From contig NZ_CP097253.1 in assembly GCF_023380025.1 (NCBI RefSeq), positions 1,054,001-1,118,000 of the forward strand: 64,000 bases of DNA. The letters are read 5' to 3'. Positions 33,016-41,962 of the stretch are shown in pieces. The number at the start of each line of letters is the position of its first letter. The stretch's first letter is position 1. This DNA comes from Sphingomonas glaciei (lineage in GTDB: Bacteria; Pseudomonadota; Alphaproteobacteria; Sphingomonadales; Sphingomonadaceae). The notes under the pieces were generated by a model. That model was not told the origin of the DNA. It made no database searches and worked only from the letters and a program-made list of their open reading frames with translations. Both the position numbers and the translations under genes were made by a program.

Positions 33016-34436
33016 CATTGATTTCCTTTGAGCCGGCGACCGGCGACACCCTGTGGTCCGGCGAGCCCGGCGATGCGGCGACCGAGGTCGCAGCCGCGCG
33101 CGAAGCCTTTCCGGCCTGGGCCGCGCAGCCGGTCACGTATCGCGCCGAGACCCTGCGCCGCTTTGCCAATGCGGTGCGGGCGAGGGAAGCGGAGTTCGCC
33201 CGGCTGATCGCGCGCGAGACGGGCAAGCCCCTGTGGGAGGCGAAGACCGAAGTCGGCGCGGTGGTCGGCAAGGTCGAGATTTCGATCAGCGCCTACATGC
33301 AGCGGACCGGGACCACCCGCCAGGAAGCGGCGCTGGGGTCCAAGGTCGCGGTTCGGCACAAGCCGCACGGGGTGCTGGCGGTGCTGGGGCCGTACAATTT
33401 CCCGGCGCACCTGCCCAACGGGCACATCGTTCCGGCGCTGCTCGCCGGCAATACGGTGGTGTTCAAGCCGTCGGAAAAGACCCCGGCGGTCGGCGAGATG
33501 CTGGTCCAGCTGTATCACGAAGCGGGCGTGCCGGAAGGCGCGGTCAGGCTGCTGATCGGGGGGCCGAACGAGGGCCGTGCGCTGGCCGGCGAGGACGGGA
33601 TCGACGGGCTGCTGTTCACCGGTTCGGCCCGGGCCGGACAGGCGCTCCACCGCCAGTTCGCCGACATGCCGCACAAGATCCTGGCGCTGGAACTGGGCGG
33701 CAACAACCCCCTGGTGGTGTGGGACGCGGCCGACACTGCCGCCGCGGCGACCATTGCGGTGCAGTCGGCCTATCTGTCGGCCGGGCAGCGCTGCACCGCC
33801 GCGCGGCGGCTGATCGTGCCCGAGGGCCGCGCCGGGGACGCGCTGGTCCAGGCGATGCTCAAGCTGATGGACCGGCTGATTGTCGGCGAGCCGTTCGCCG
33901 AGCCGCAGCCGTTCATGGGGCCGGTGATCGACAATGACGCGGCCGACCATATCCAGGCGCAGTTCCTCGACCTGATGATCAAGGGTGGGAAGGTGATCCG
34001 CCGCCTCGACCGGCCGCAGGAGCAGCAGCCGTTCCTGACCCCGGCGCTGATCGAAGTGACCGACGTGGCGGGTCGCCCCGACGAGGAGATGTTCGGGCCG
34101 GCGCTGCAGCTGATCCGGGTCGACAGCTTCGAGGCGGCCATCGCCGAGGCCAACAACACCCGCTTCGGGCTTGCCGCGAGCCTAGTCGGTGGGTCGCCCG
34201 AGCAGTTCGACCGCTTCTGGAACGAGGTAAGGGCCGGGGTGATCAACTGGAACAAGCCGACCAACGGTGCGCCGTCGAACGCGCCGTTCGGAGGCGTCGG
34301 CCTCAGCGGCAACCACCGGCCGAGCGCGGCCTATGCGGCGGATTATTGCGCTTATCCGGTGACCAGCAGCGAGGCGGAGATTGCGCGGGCCACGATCGGC
34401 GAGGGTCTGCGCGACCCCACTATGCTGGAAGACTAA
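33012..34436 (+). CDS. astD: Succinylglutamate-semialdehyde dehydrogenase-like aldehyde dehydrogenase
   Basis: A 474-residue NAD-dependent aldehyde dehydrogenase. GPYNFPAHLPNGHIVPALLA near residue 130 and the following KPSEKTP are hallmarks of the AstD branch. FTGSARAG, LELGGNNPLVV (catalytic Glu) and SAGQRCTAARR (nucleophilic Cys) are intact. The C-terminal NAPFGGVGLSGNHRPSAAYAADYCAYPV is also AstD-like. AstD oxidises succinylglutamate semialdehyde in the arginine succinyltransferase pathway. No other ast gene is in the window, so its role in this organism is less sure. It is coupled to selO. Confidence 0.8.
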   Translation: MTLISFEPATGDTLWSGEPGDAATEVAAAREAFPAWAAQPVTYRAETLRRFANAVRAREAEFARLIARETGKPLWEAKTEVGAVVGKVEISISAYMQRTGTTRQEAALGSKVAVRHKPHGVLAVLGPYNFPAHLPNGHIVPALLAGNTVVFKPSEKTPAVGEMLVQLYHEAGVPEGAVRLLIGGPNEGRALAGEDGIDGLLFTGSARAGQALHRQFADMPHKILALELGGNNPLVVWDAADTAAAATIAVQSAYLSAGQRCTAARRLIVPEGRAGDALVQAMLKLMDRLIVGEPFAEPQPFMGPVIDNDAADHIQAQFLDLMIKGGKVIRRLDRPQEQQPFLTPALIEVTDVAGRPDEEMFGPALQLIRVDSFEAAIAEANNTRFGLAASLVGGSPEQFDRFWNEVRAGVINWNKPTNGAPSNAPFGGVGLSGNHRPSAAYAADYCAYPVTSSEAEIARATIGEGLRDPTMLED

Positions 34437-34444
34437 GGGCCATC

Positions 34445-34478
34445 GCGGGCCGGAGCGTCTGAAGCGCGTCCGGCCCGC
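34445..34478. terminator. Hairpin between convergent astD and dnaB
   Basis: GCGGGCCGGA (34445-34454) pairs perfectly with TCCGGCCCGC (34469-34478), and an inner GCG/CGC extends the stem. It lies 9-42 nt past the astD stop and 20-54 nt past the dnaB stop on the other strand. There is no T tract, so it may be a bidirectional GC-rich terminator needing Rho. Confidence 0.55.
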
Positions 34479-34498
34479 GGCCCACCCCCGGGCAGGGG

Positions 34499-35989
34499 CT
34501 AGTGGAAGTCGGGCGTGTGCCCCTCTTCCACCAGATCGGTGAACTTGGTGATCCGGGCATCGAACTTGAGCTTGACCTTGCCGGTGGCGCCGTGGCGCTG
34601 CTTGGCGATGATCAGTTCGGCGGTGCCGTAGATCTTGGCCATTTCCTCTTGCCACGACGGCAGGTCGGGATGGTCGTCCGGCGGCTGCTTGGCCATCAGG
34701 TAATAGTCGCCGCGGTAGATGAACCAGACCATGTCGGCGTCCTGCTCGATCGAGCCCGATTCGCGAAGGTCGGACAGCTGCGGGCGCTTGTCTTCGCGCT
34801 GCTCGACCGCACGGCTGAGCTGGGACAGGGCGACGACGGGCACGTGCAGTTCCTTGGCGAGGCTCTTGAGGCCGCGGCTGATCTCGGAGATTTCCTGGAC
34901 GCGATTGCCATCGCTGCTCTTGCCCGTCCCGCTGAGCAGCTGGAGATAGTCGACGATCACCAGCCCGATGTTCTTCTGGCGCTTCAGCCGGCGGGCGCGG
35001 GCGCGCAGGGCGGCGATGGTCAGGCCGGGGGTGTCGTCGATGTAGAGCGGCAGGCTGTTGAGCTCGGCCGCGACCCGCGCGAACTCGCGGAATTCGTTGA
35101 TGTTCATGTTGCCGGTGCGGATCTGCGTGCCGGGGATATTGCTCTGTTCGGCGAGCACGCGGGTCGCCAGCTGGTCGGCCGACATTTCGAGGCTGAAAAA
35201 GGCCACCGCAGCGCCGGCCGAGCGCTCGGACACGATGCCGTCGGCATTGTCCTGGAGCATCCGCCGGGCGGCATTGAAGGCGATGTTGGTGGCGAGCGAG
35301 GTCTTGCCCATGCCGGGGCGCCCGGCGAGGATGATGAGGTCGGAGCGGTGCATGCCGCCCATTCGCGAATTGACCTCGGTGAAGCCGGTGGTGATCCCCG
35401 ACAGCGCACCACCCGAGTTAAGGGCGGCCTCGGCGATCAGAAGCGCTTCCTTCGACGCGTCGGCGAAGGTCTTGACCTTGCCTTCGCCCCCGCCCTGCTC
35501 GGCGACCTTGTAGAGTTCGGTCTCGGCGCGCTCGATCTGTTCGAGCGGCTTGACGTCCTCCGAGGTGTCGAGGGCGCCGGTGACGAGGTCGCGCCCGACC
35601 GCGACCAGGCTGCGTAGAAGCGCAAGGTCGTAAATCTGGGAGGCGAAGTCGCGCGCCGCGATCAGCGCCGCGCCCGATCCGGTCAGCTGCGCGAGATAGG
35701 ACGGGCCGCCGACCTGCCGCATCGCTTCGTCCGCTTCGAACAGGGGCTTCAACGTCACCGGGTTGGCGATCATGTTGCGATCGGTCAGCCGGAGCACGGC
35801 GTCGTAGATGCGGCCGTGCAACGGCTCGAAGAAATGATCGGCGCGCAGCTTGAGCTGGACGTCCTCGACCAGCCGGTTGTCCATCAGCAGCGCGCCAAGC
35901 AGCGCGGCCTCGGCCTCGACATTGTGGGGAAGCTGCTGGACCGGGGTCTCGGCGGGCCCGGCGCCCGGATGAAGGAGGATTTCGGCCAT
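34499..35989 (-). CDS. dnaB: Replicative DNA helicase DnaB
   Basis: A 496-residue hexameric helicase. The N-terminal domain begins LPHNVEAEAALLGALLMDNR. The RecA-like core has Walker A GRPGMGKTSLA, FFSLEMSADQLATRVLAEQS, Walker B LVIVDYLQLLSG, ALSQLSRAVEQREDKRPQLS and DLRESGSIEQDAD, then IIAKQRHGATGKVKLKFD. It unwinds DNA at the replication fork. The start at 35989 (MAEILLHPGAG) is preferred over a longer frame. There is no intein. A perfect DnaA-box sequence lies 38 bp upstream of the start. Confidence 0.96.
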   Translation of the reverse strand: MAEILLHPGAGPAETPVQQLPHNVEAEAALLGALLMDNRLVEDVQLKLRADHFFEPLHGRIYDAVLRLTDRNMIANPVTLKPLFEADEAMRQVGGPSYLAQLTGSGAALIAARDFASQIYDLALLRSLVAVGRDLVTGALDTSEDVKPLEQIERAETELYKVAEQGGGEGKVKTFADASKEALLIAEAALNSGGALSGITTGFTEVNSRMGGMHRSDLIILAGRPGMGKTSLATNIAFNAARRMLQDNADGIVSERSAGAAVAFFSLEMSADQLATRVLAEQSNIPGTQIRTGNMNINEFREFARVAAELNSLPLYIDDTPGLTIAALRARARRLKRQKNIGLVIVDYLQLLSGTGKSSDGNRVQEISEISRGLKSLAKELHVPVVALSQLSRAVEQREDKRPQLSDLRESGSIEQDADMVWFIYRGDYYLMAKQPPDDHPDLPSWQEEMAKIYGTAELIIAKQRHGATGKVKLKFDARITKFTDLVEEGHTPDFH

Positions 35990-36026
35990 GAGCGTTCCTC
36001 TACGCCTTTCGCGGGCGCGGCCAAGC

Positions 36027-36035
36027 TGTGGATAA
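36027..36035. promoter_or_regulatory. Perfect DnaA-box 9-mer between dnaB and dcd
   Basis: TGTGGATAA at 36027-36035 is the exact reverse complement of the consensus DnaA box TTATCCACA. It lies in the 124-bp divergent region, 38 bp from the dnaB start and 79 bp from the dcd start. In this GC-rich sequence a chance match is uncommon but possible. Confidence 0.5.
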
Positions 36036-36113
36036 CGGGGAAATCGTGGGGAGCGCGGATTTCCGCCCGGCGGGAATCGACGAACCGTTGGGCGCACGGC
36101 TAAGCCCTGCCCC

Positions 36114-36668
36114 ATGAGCATCCTTTCCGACCGCTGGATCCGCGAGCAGGCCCAGAACTCCGGCATGATCGAGCCGTTCGTCGAGGCGCAGCGGCGCGAC
36201 GGGTGCATCAGCTATGGCCTGTCGAGCTACGGCTATGACGCCCGGGTCGCGGACGAGTTCAAGATCTTCACCAACGTCGATTCGGCGGTGGTCGACCCCA
36301 AGGACTTCGCCGCCAACAGTTTCGTCGATCGCAAGACCGACTGCTGCATCATCCCGCCCAACAGCTTCGCGCTGGCGCGTACGGTGGAATATTTCCGGGT
36401 GCCGCGCGACGTGCTGGTGATCTGCCTCGGCAAATCGACCTATGCGCGGTGCGGGATCATCGTGAACGTCACCCCGCTCGAGCCGGGCTGGGAAGGGCAT
36501 GTGACGCTGGAGTTCAGCAACACCACGCCGCTGCCGGCGAAGATCTACGCCAACGAGGGGGCGTGCCAGTTCCTGTTCCTCAAGGGCAACGAGCCGTGCG
36601 AGGTCAGCTATGCCGACCGCGCGGGCAAGTATCAGGGGCAGCAGGGGGTGACGCTGCCCAAGCTGTGA
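36114..36668 (+). CDS. dcd: dCTP deaminase
   Basis: A 184-residue enzyme of the dUTPase-like trimer family. It has [14 protein letters not shown], the active-site segment [20 protein letters not shown] with [11 protein letters not shown] (catalytic Glu) and a C-terminal [12 protein letters not shown]. It deaminates dCTP to dUTP for thymidylate synthesis. It is the mono-functional type by length. Divergent from dnaB, convergent with the FMN reductase gene, with no gap between their stops. Confidence 0.95.
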   Translation: MSILSDRWIREQAQNSGMIEPFVEAQRRDGCISYGLSSYGYDARVADEFKIFTNVDSAVVDPKDFAANSFVDRKTDCCIIPPNSFALARTVEYFRVPRDVLVICLGKSTYARCGIIVNVTPLEPGWEGHVTLEFSNTTPLPAKIYANEGACQFLFLKGNEPCEVSYADRAGKYQGQQGVTLPKL

Positions 36669-37223
36669 TCAGGCCTGCCTGTCGACCCACGCGATGAAGG
36701 TGTCGGCGAAGCCATCGATCAGCTTGGCGAGGCCTTCGTCGCTGACCTTGCCGTCGTCGCCGAACTTGCCCGCCGACAGGTTGCCGACGTACATTTCGGG
36801 TTGGCCGAGTACAATGGCGTCGAGGTGGACCAAACTCTGACGGAGGTGGTGGTTGCAGCCGAAGCCGCCGGTGCCGCCTGTCGATTGAGTGACGACGGCG
36901 GCGGGCTTTTGCTGGAAAACGCCCTGACCGTAGGGCCGCGAGCCGATGTCGATCGCATTCTTGAGGCCGCCGGGGACCGAGCGGTTCCATTCGGGCGAGA
37001 CGAATAGCAGTCCGTCGCAGCCCATCACCGCGGCGCGGAAGGCGTCCCAGGCGGGGTGGGCCGCGTCCTTTTCGAGGTCAGGATTGTAGAGCGGCAGCGC
37101 GTGGATCTCGACGTCCTTGAACGTCAGCCGGTCGCCGACCGCGAGTTCGATGCCCCGGGCAAGCTTTTTGGTCAGGCTGTCGGCACGCGGGCTGCCGCGA
37201 AGGACGGCGATGGTCTTGGGCAT
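36669..37223 (-). CDS. NADPH-dependent FMN reductase (chromate/quinone reductase-like)
   Basis: A 184-residue flavodoxin-fold reductase. The phosphate-binding GSPRADSLTKKLA is at the N-terminus, LPLYNPDLE follows, and LFVSPEWNRSVPGGLKNAID is the FMN-binding YNxSxPGxLKNAID-type motif (Trp replaces the usual Tyr). It reduces quinones, azo dyes or chromate with NAD(P)H. The start at 37223 is preferred over an upstream in-frame codon that would overlap rnr. It lies 13 nt after the rnr stop, so it is co-transcribed with rnr. Confidence 0.88.
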   Translation of the reverse strand: MPKTIAVLRGSPRADSLTKKLARGIELAVGDRLTFKDVEIHALPLYNPDLEKDAAHPAWDAFRAAVMGCDGLLFVSPEWNRSVPGGLKNAIDIGSRPYGQGVFQQKPAAVVTQSTGGTGGFGCNHHLRQSLVHLDAIVLGQPEMYVGNLSAGKFGDDGKVSDEGLAKLIDGFADTFIAWVDRQA

Positions 37224-37236
37224 GGGTGAACTGTTC

Positions 37237-39468
37237 CTAGCGCTTGCGGGATTGGTGGCGGATGTTTGCCGGTCGGCCGCGGCGACCGCCAGCAGGCTTA
37301 AAGACGCGGTCACGCCGTTGTTCCCTGGGGCCTCCGGCGGGACGGCCGTAGCTGCCCTCCGGAAGCTCGAAACGGAGCGCGCCGCTGACCGGATTGGCTT
37401 CGGTCAGGCGCAGCTGGAGTCGCTGGCCGATGCGATAGGTTTCGCCGGTCTCGTCACCGACCAGCTGGCGCCCGGCCTCGTCGTAGCGGAAATATTCATG
37501 CCCAAGGTCGGCGGCAAGGATCAGGCCGTCACCGCCGAGACCATCAACTGTGGCGAAGAAGCCGAACGGCTGGACGCCCGAGATGCGGCAATCGAGCAAT
37601 TGGCCGACGTGATCGGCGAGATAGGCGGCGACGTAGCGGTCGATGGTGTCGCGCTCGGCCTCCATTGCGCGGCGTTCGAGCATGGAGATGAGCTCGCCAA
37701 TCTCGGTGAAGCGGGCGGCGTCGTCAGCGGGCAATCCGCCTTCGCCCAGCTTGTAGTGACTGACCAGCGCGCGGTGGACGAGGAGATCGGCGTAGCGGCG
37801 GATCGGCGAGGTGAAGTGGGCGTAGGACGGCAGCGCCAGCCCGAAGTGGCCGAGCGGATCGGGCGAGTAGCGGGCCTGGGTCTGGGTGCGCAGGATCTGC
37901 TCGGTGATCTCGGGCAGCGCATCCCCGTCCCCAACCCGCTCGATGATGCGGTTGAAGGTCGCGGGCTTGATCACCTGGCCCAGCGCGAACTCCATATCGA
38001 AGGTGGCGAGATAATCCTTGAGCGCGGTCAGCTTCTCACGGCCGGGCGTCTCGTGGACGCGGTACATGACCGGCGCCTTCTTCGCCTCCAGCGCCTTGGC
38101 GGCGGCGACGTTGGCGGCGATCATGAAATCTTCGACCAGTTTGTGCGCGTCGAGCCGCTCGCGCGGGGCGACCGAGGTGATTCGACCCTTCTCGTCGAGG
38201 ACGACCTGGCGTTCGGGCAGGTCGAGTTCGAGCGGCTCGCGCTTCTGGCGGGCGGCGTAAAGCGCGGCCCAGCAGTCCCACAGCGGCTTCAGCGCGGTGT
38301 CGAGCAATTCGGGTTCCACCCCGCCTTCGCCATCGATGGCGCGCTGGGCGTCCTCATAGGCGATATTGGCGGCGACCCGGATCACGGCGCGGGTGAAGCG
38401 GTGCGCCTCGAGGCTACCGTCGGGGCCGACCTGGAGGTGGCAGGCGAGCGCGGCGCGGTCCTGGCCTTCCTTCAGCGAACAGATGTCGGACGACAGTTCG
38501 TGCGGCAGCATCGGGACGACGCGGTCGGGGAAGTAGACGCTGTTGCCGCGGCGGCGGGCTTCGCGGTCGAGCGCGCTGCCGGGGCGGACGTAGAAGCTGA
38601 CGTCGGCGATGGCGACGATCGCATCCCACCCGCCGTCTTCGCGGGGCGAGGCCCAGATGGCGTCGTCATGGTCGCGGGCGTCGGCGGGGTCGATGGCGAC
38701 GATCGGCAGGTGGCGCAGGTCCTCGCGGTCGGAGCCGAGCGGCAGGCTCGACACCTCGCGCGCTTCCTCGACCGTTTCGTTGGGGAATTCGTGCGGAAGC
38801 CCGTGCTTGTGAATGGCGATCAGGCTGAAGCTGCGCGGGGCGAAGGGATCGCCGAGGACGGCGTCGACCTTGGCCGACACGCGCGGCGGGCGGCCGGAGG
38901 GTTCGGCCAGGACGAGGTCCCCGGTCTGCGCCTCCCCGAGGTCGGACAGGGGAAGCTGGCGGCGTTCACGCTTGTCGACGGGTTTCAGCCACTTGGCGCC
39001 CGCTTCGTCCTCGTGGACGACGCCGAGGATGAGGTCGGCCGAGCGCTGCAGCTTCTTCATTAGGTGGGCGACATGGCCCGACCCGCGCTCCTCGGTACGG
39101 GCGAGAATGCGATCGTTGAGCGCGAGTGCCGAGCGGCGGCCCTTCTCGAGCACGCGGAGTTTTGGCGGCGGCCCCTCCCCCTGCCAATTGTCGGGAACCG
39201 CGAGCGCCTGCTCCTCGATCGCGACGATGCGGAGCACGGTGACACGGGGCACGCCGCCCGTCTTGTGGAAGGCGCGGCCGGGAGCGCTGTCGATCAGCCC
39301 CTCGTCGGCCATGTCCTTGAGCAGGGCCTTCAAGGCGATCTTGTCGTGACCGTGCAGGCCGAAGGCGCGGGCGATCTCGCGCTTGCCGGCAGGCTGGCCC
39401 GACTTCTCGATGAAGTCGAGGATCTGCCTGGAGGTGGGAAGGCCGGTGTGGGCGGGCTTGCGGGGCAT
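37237..39468 (-). CDS. rnr: Ribonuclease R
   Basis: A 743-residue 3'-5' exoribonuclease. Domains in order: an N-terminal helix-turn-helix-like region (SRQILDFIEKSGQPAGKREI), cold-shock-type domains, and the RNB catalytic domain with IDPADARDHDDAIW (metal-binding Asp cluster) and HFTSPIRRYADLLVHRAL. A C-terminal S1 domain (ADHVGQLLDCRISGVQPFGF) and a basic tail (REQRRDRVFKPAGGRRGRP) follow. It degrades structured RNA and works with tmRNA quality control. The start is the ATG at 39468, with AAGGA upstream and only 8 nt after the DMT transporter stop. Confidence 0.95.
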   Translation of the reverse strand: MPRKPAHTGLPTSRQILDFIEKSGQPAGKREIARAFGLHGHDKIALKALLKDMADEGLIDSAPGRAFHKTGGVPRVTVLRIVAIEEQALAVPDNWQGEGPPPKLRVLEKGRRSALALNDRILARTEERGSGHVAHLMKKLQRSADLILGVVHEDEAGAKWLKPVDKRERRQLPLSDLGEAQTGDLVLAEPSGRPPRVSAKVDAVLGDPFAPRSFSLIAIHKHGLPHEFPNETVEEAREVSSLPLGSDREDLRHLPIVAIDPADARDHDDAIWASPREDGGWDAIVAIADVSFYVRPGSALDREARRRGNSVYFPDRVVPMLPHELSSDICSLKEGQDRAALACHLQVGPDGSLEAHRFTRAVIRVAANIAYEDAQRAIDGEGGVEPELLDTALKPLWDCWAALYAARQKREPLELDLPERQVVLDEKGRITSVAPRERLDAHKLVEDFMIAANVAAAKALEAKKAPVMYRVHETPGREKLTALKDYLATFDMEFALGQVIKPATFNRIIERVGDGDALPEITEQILRTQTQARYSPDPLGHFGLALPSYAHFTSPIRRYADLLVHRALVSHYKLGEGGLPADDAARFTEIGELISMLERRAMEAERDTIDRYVAAYLADHVGQLLDCRISGVQPFGFFATVDGLGGDGLILAADLGHEYFRYDEAGRQLVGDETGETYRIGQRLQLRLTEANPVSGALRFELPEGSYGRPAGGPREQRRDRVFKPAGGRRGRPANIRHQSRKR

Positions 39469-39476
39469 TCGGGTCC

Positions 39477-40406
39477 TTATGACGGGGTGGCAGCACGGGC
39501 CGCTAGAGCAGCGCGCCGGGCGAGATGATGTTCCCGCCAGACGATGACGAGACCGCTGGCGATGATCACCGGCGCGCCGAGCCAGACGGTGGCGGTGGGC
39601 AGCTCGGCAAACAGCCACAGCCCGAGCAGGGTCGCCCAGAGCAGGGAGGTATAGTCCATCGGCATAACCAGCGCGACCGGGGCGAGACGGAGACTGGCGG
39701 TCAGGGTAAGCTGGGCAAGACCGCCGGCCAGCGCGAGGCCGGCAAGGATGGCGAAGGTGGCGGCGTCATGCGCACGGCCGAAGTGGAGCATGAGCAGTCC
39801 GAGCGGCAGGAGGCTGCTGGCGGCGAACCAGAAGACCGTGGTCGACGCCCGCTCGGTCGCGCCGAGACGGCGGATGACAATGGTCACGGCGGCGGTCATG
39901 CCGGCCCCGACCAGCGCCACCGCAGCGCCGAGTAGCGGCACCCCGCCCTCGCCCGGATGAACGATCAGTAGGACGCCAAGGAAACCGACCACCACCGCGC
40001 CCCACCGCCAGCGCCCCGTTGCCTCGCCCAGCACGAGGGCGGCGAGGATCGTCGCGAAGATCGGCACTGTGAAACCGATCGCGGTGGCGTCGGCCAGCGG
40101 CAACAGCAGGATGGCGAGGAAGTTCATCGCCATCGAGGTGAGGCCGAGCGCCATCCGGCCGATGTGGGCGCCGACCCGCCTGGTCCGCAGCGAGGCGAGA
40201 CCGGGTCCAGCGAGGACCAGCCCGGTGGCGCAGACGACCGAGCCGATCTGACGATAGAAGAGGCTTTCCACGACATGGACGCCGCGATTGCCCGCCAGCT
40301 TCACGCCGGCGAACATGATCGCCAGGAGCAGCGCCGTCACCAGCCGCAGCAGGATACCGGCAAGCGGGCGCTGGGCGGCGGGACGGTCGGTATCTTCCGC
40401 GGTCAT
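39477..40406 (-). CDS. DMT (EamA) family transporter
   Basis: A 309-residue inner-membrane protein with ten predicted transmembrane helices in two EamA repeats. The first repeat includes ATAIGFTVPIFATILAALVLGE, and the second ALVMPMDYTSLLWATLLGLWLFAE, the latter being the usual second-repeat signature. It exports or imports small metabolites; the substrate is unknown. The ATG at 40406 is used; earlier in-frame codons add an Arg/Ser-rich region that looks non-coding. It lies upstream of rnr in the same operon. Confidence 0.88.
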   Translation of the reverse strand: MTAEDTDRPAAQRPLAGILLRLVTALLLAIMFAGVKLAGNRGVHVVESLFYRQIGSVVCATGLVLAGPGLASLRTRRVGAHIGRMALGLTSMAMNFLAILLLPLADATAIGFTVPIFATILAALVLGEATGRWRWGAVVVGFLGVLLIVHPGEGGVPLLGAAVALVGAGMTAAVTIVIRRLGATERASTTVFWFAASSLLPLGLLMLHFGRAHDAATFAILAGLALAGGLAQLTLTASLRLAPVALVMPMDYTSLLWATLLGLWLFAELPTATVWLGAPVIIASGLVIVWREHHLARRAALAARAATPS

Positions 40407-40425
40407 CGCCGCGCCGAGCCTGGAC

Positions 40426-41871
40426 TCACTTGGTCTCCGGCGCCACGTACGGCTTGAACGCGCCGCCCGGGACAGCGCTGGCAACCGGGCTTTCCCAGCC
40501 GTCCTTGCCGACCGAAGACACGCCGAACACCCAGTCGTCGACGCGGATGCCCTTCAGGACGGCCTGCTTCTGCGCGCCTTCGACCCGGCCCATGGTGGCG
40601 TTGTTCGACGGACGATTGGGATTGAGCGCCGACCCTGCCGGCGGCGCTTCGTTCGTGACCAGCACGTCCGAGACCGCGGTCGACGACTTGGTCCAGTTGT
40701 TCTCGTCGGTCCGGCGCCAGTGCACCTTGTAGGCCGGGACGCCCGCCACCGGGGGCCAGTTGACCGTGGTGTCGGTGCTGACCGCGCCCTGGGCGACCGG
40801 GGCGGGCGGCGGCGGGGCGTTGGCGATCGCCATCAGCGCGGCGACGTTGAGGCGCACGATCTTGGCGAGGTAGGGGAAGTCCATCTCGTCGATGGTGTCG
40901 CCGAACTTGCGACCATTCTCGGTGCGCAGGTCCTGGTGCTGGTGGTCGTAATCCTCGACCGCGACCGAGAAGCGGACGGCGGGGAAGCCGGCGTTGAGGA
41001 ATTCGGTATGGTCGCCGCCGCGCCCGAACCGGTCGTTGCGCCACACCTGGCGGACGTCGAGGCCGATCTGCGGCAGCCGCTCTGCAAGGCGATCGAGGAA
41101 GCGGCTGATGTTGCGGCTCGGGCTGTCATTCTCCCCGCCGAGGCTGCGCTGCGAAGCGGCGAGCGCTTCGCGGCCCTGCCAGCGCGGGCCTTCGGAGAAG
41201 ACCCGCACGGCCTTGGCATCGCATACGCCGTCCGACCCGCAGCTGTTGCCGATGATGTCGTTGTTGAGGTTGGCGACGACGTTCCAGCCCTGCGCCTTGG
41301 CGTAATCAGAGAGGATTTTGCCGCCGAGCAGCCCCTGCTCTTCTCCCGACAGCACGCCATAGACGATGGTCCCGCCGAACTTGGCGCCGCGCAGGGCGCG
41401 GGCGGCCTCCAGCACCGCGACGGTGCCCGACCCATCGTCATTGGCCCCGGGCGAGTCGTTGGTCGCGTCCATGACGTCGGTCACGCGGCTGTCGATGTGG
41501 CCGGTGATGATCACCACGTCGTTCGGCCGTTCGGCCCCGCGCTGGATGCCGACGGCATTGCAGACCCTGGTCGGCTGCGGCACGCGGCGGCCAGTCACCG
41601 TGTCGCAGGTCTGGAGCGTCTCGAGGCCCAGCGCCTTGAGTTCGGCTTCGGCCCAGCGCACCGAGGCGCCGATCCCGCGTTTCGGGTCGGTCTGGCTGGA
41701 CAGGGTGTGGCGGGTGCCGAACCCGACCAGCCGGACGACATCGGCGCGCAGCCGCGCTTCGCTGACCTTGCGCGCGGCTGCCATGATCTGTTGTTCGGGG
41801 GTCGCCGCCGCCGACGCGGCAGTGCTGGCGAGGAGAAAGGTGGAAATGGTCAGCGCCAGCGGTTTCAGCAT
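40426..41871 (-). CDS. M28 family zinc aminopeptidase, exported
   Basis: A 481-residue protein with a signal peptide (LALTISTFLLASTAASA). The M28 domain has IITGHIDSRV (zinc His, Asp), NDSPGANDDGSGTVAVLE (second Asp), YGVLSGEEQGLLGGK (catalytic Glu pair), VANLNNDIIG and RGGDHTEFLNAGFPAVRF (zinc His). The C-terminal ~110 residues (about 365-481, TTVNWPPVAGVPAYKVHWRR) look like a fibronectin-III-type domain. It probably digests peptides in the periplasm or outside. It lies upstream of the DMT transporter, 19 nt apart. Confidence 0.9.
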   Translation of the reverse strand: MLKPLALTISTFLLASTAASAAATPEQQIMAAARKVSEARLRADVVRLVGFGTRHTLSSQTDPKRGIGASVRWAEAELKALGLETLQTCDTVTGRRVPQPTRVCNAVGIQRGAERPNDVVIITGHIDSRVTDVMDATNDSPGANDDGSGTVAVLEAARALRGAKFGGTIVYGVLSGEEQGLLGGKILSDYAKAQGWNVVANLNNDIIGNSCGSDGVCDAKAVRVFSEGPRWQGREALAASQRSLGGENDSPSRNISRFLDRLAERLPQIGLDVRQVWRNDRFGRGGDHTEFLNAGFPAVRFSVAVEDYDHQHQDLRTENGRKFGDTIDEMDFPYLAKIVRLNVAALMAIANAPPPPAPVAQGAVSTDTTVNWPPVAGVPAYKVHWRRTDENNWTKSSTAVSDVLVTNEAPPAGSALNPNRPSNNATMGRVEGAQKQAVLKGIRVDDWVFGVSSVGKDGWESPVASAVPGGAFKPYVAPETK

Positions 41872-41962
41872 CGAAAACTCCCAAGTCATGCGGTCGTGCG
41901 GTGGAGTAGGTTTTTCCCGAAGCCCGGTCTAGGCTGCTGCATTCTTAACGGGGAGCAGTGAC

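Noticed and set aside
37117..39063. A 648-codon open frame on the plus strand
   Set aside because: It is entirely antisense to rnr, whose protein has clear RNB and S1 motifs. The antisense translation is Arg/Gly/Val-rich without any domain. High GC content keeps such frames open.
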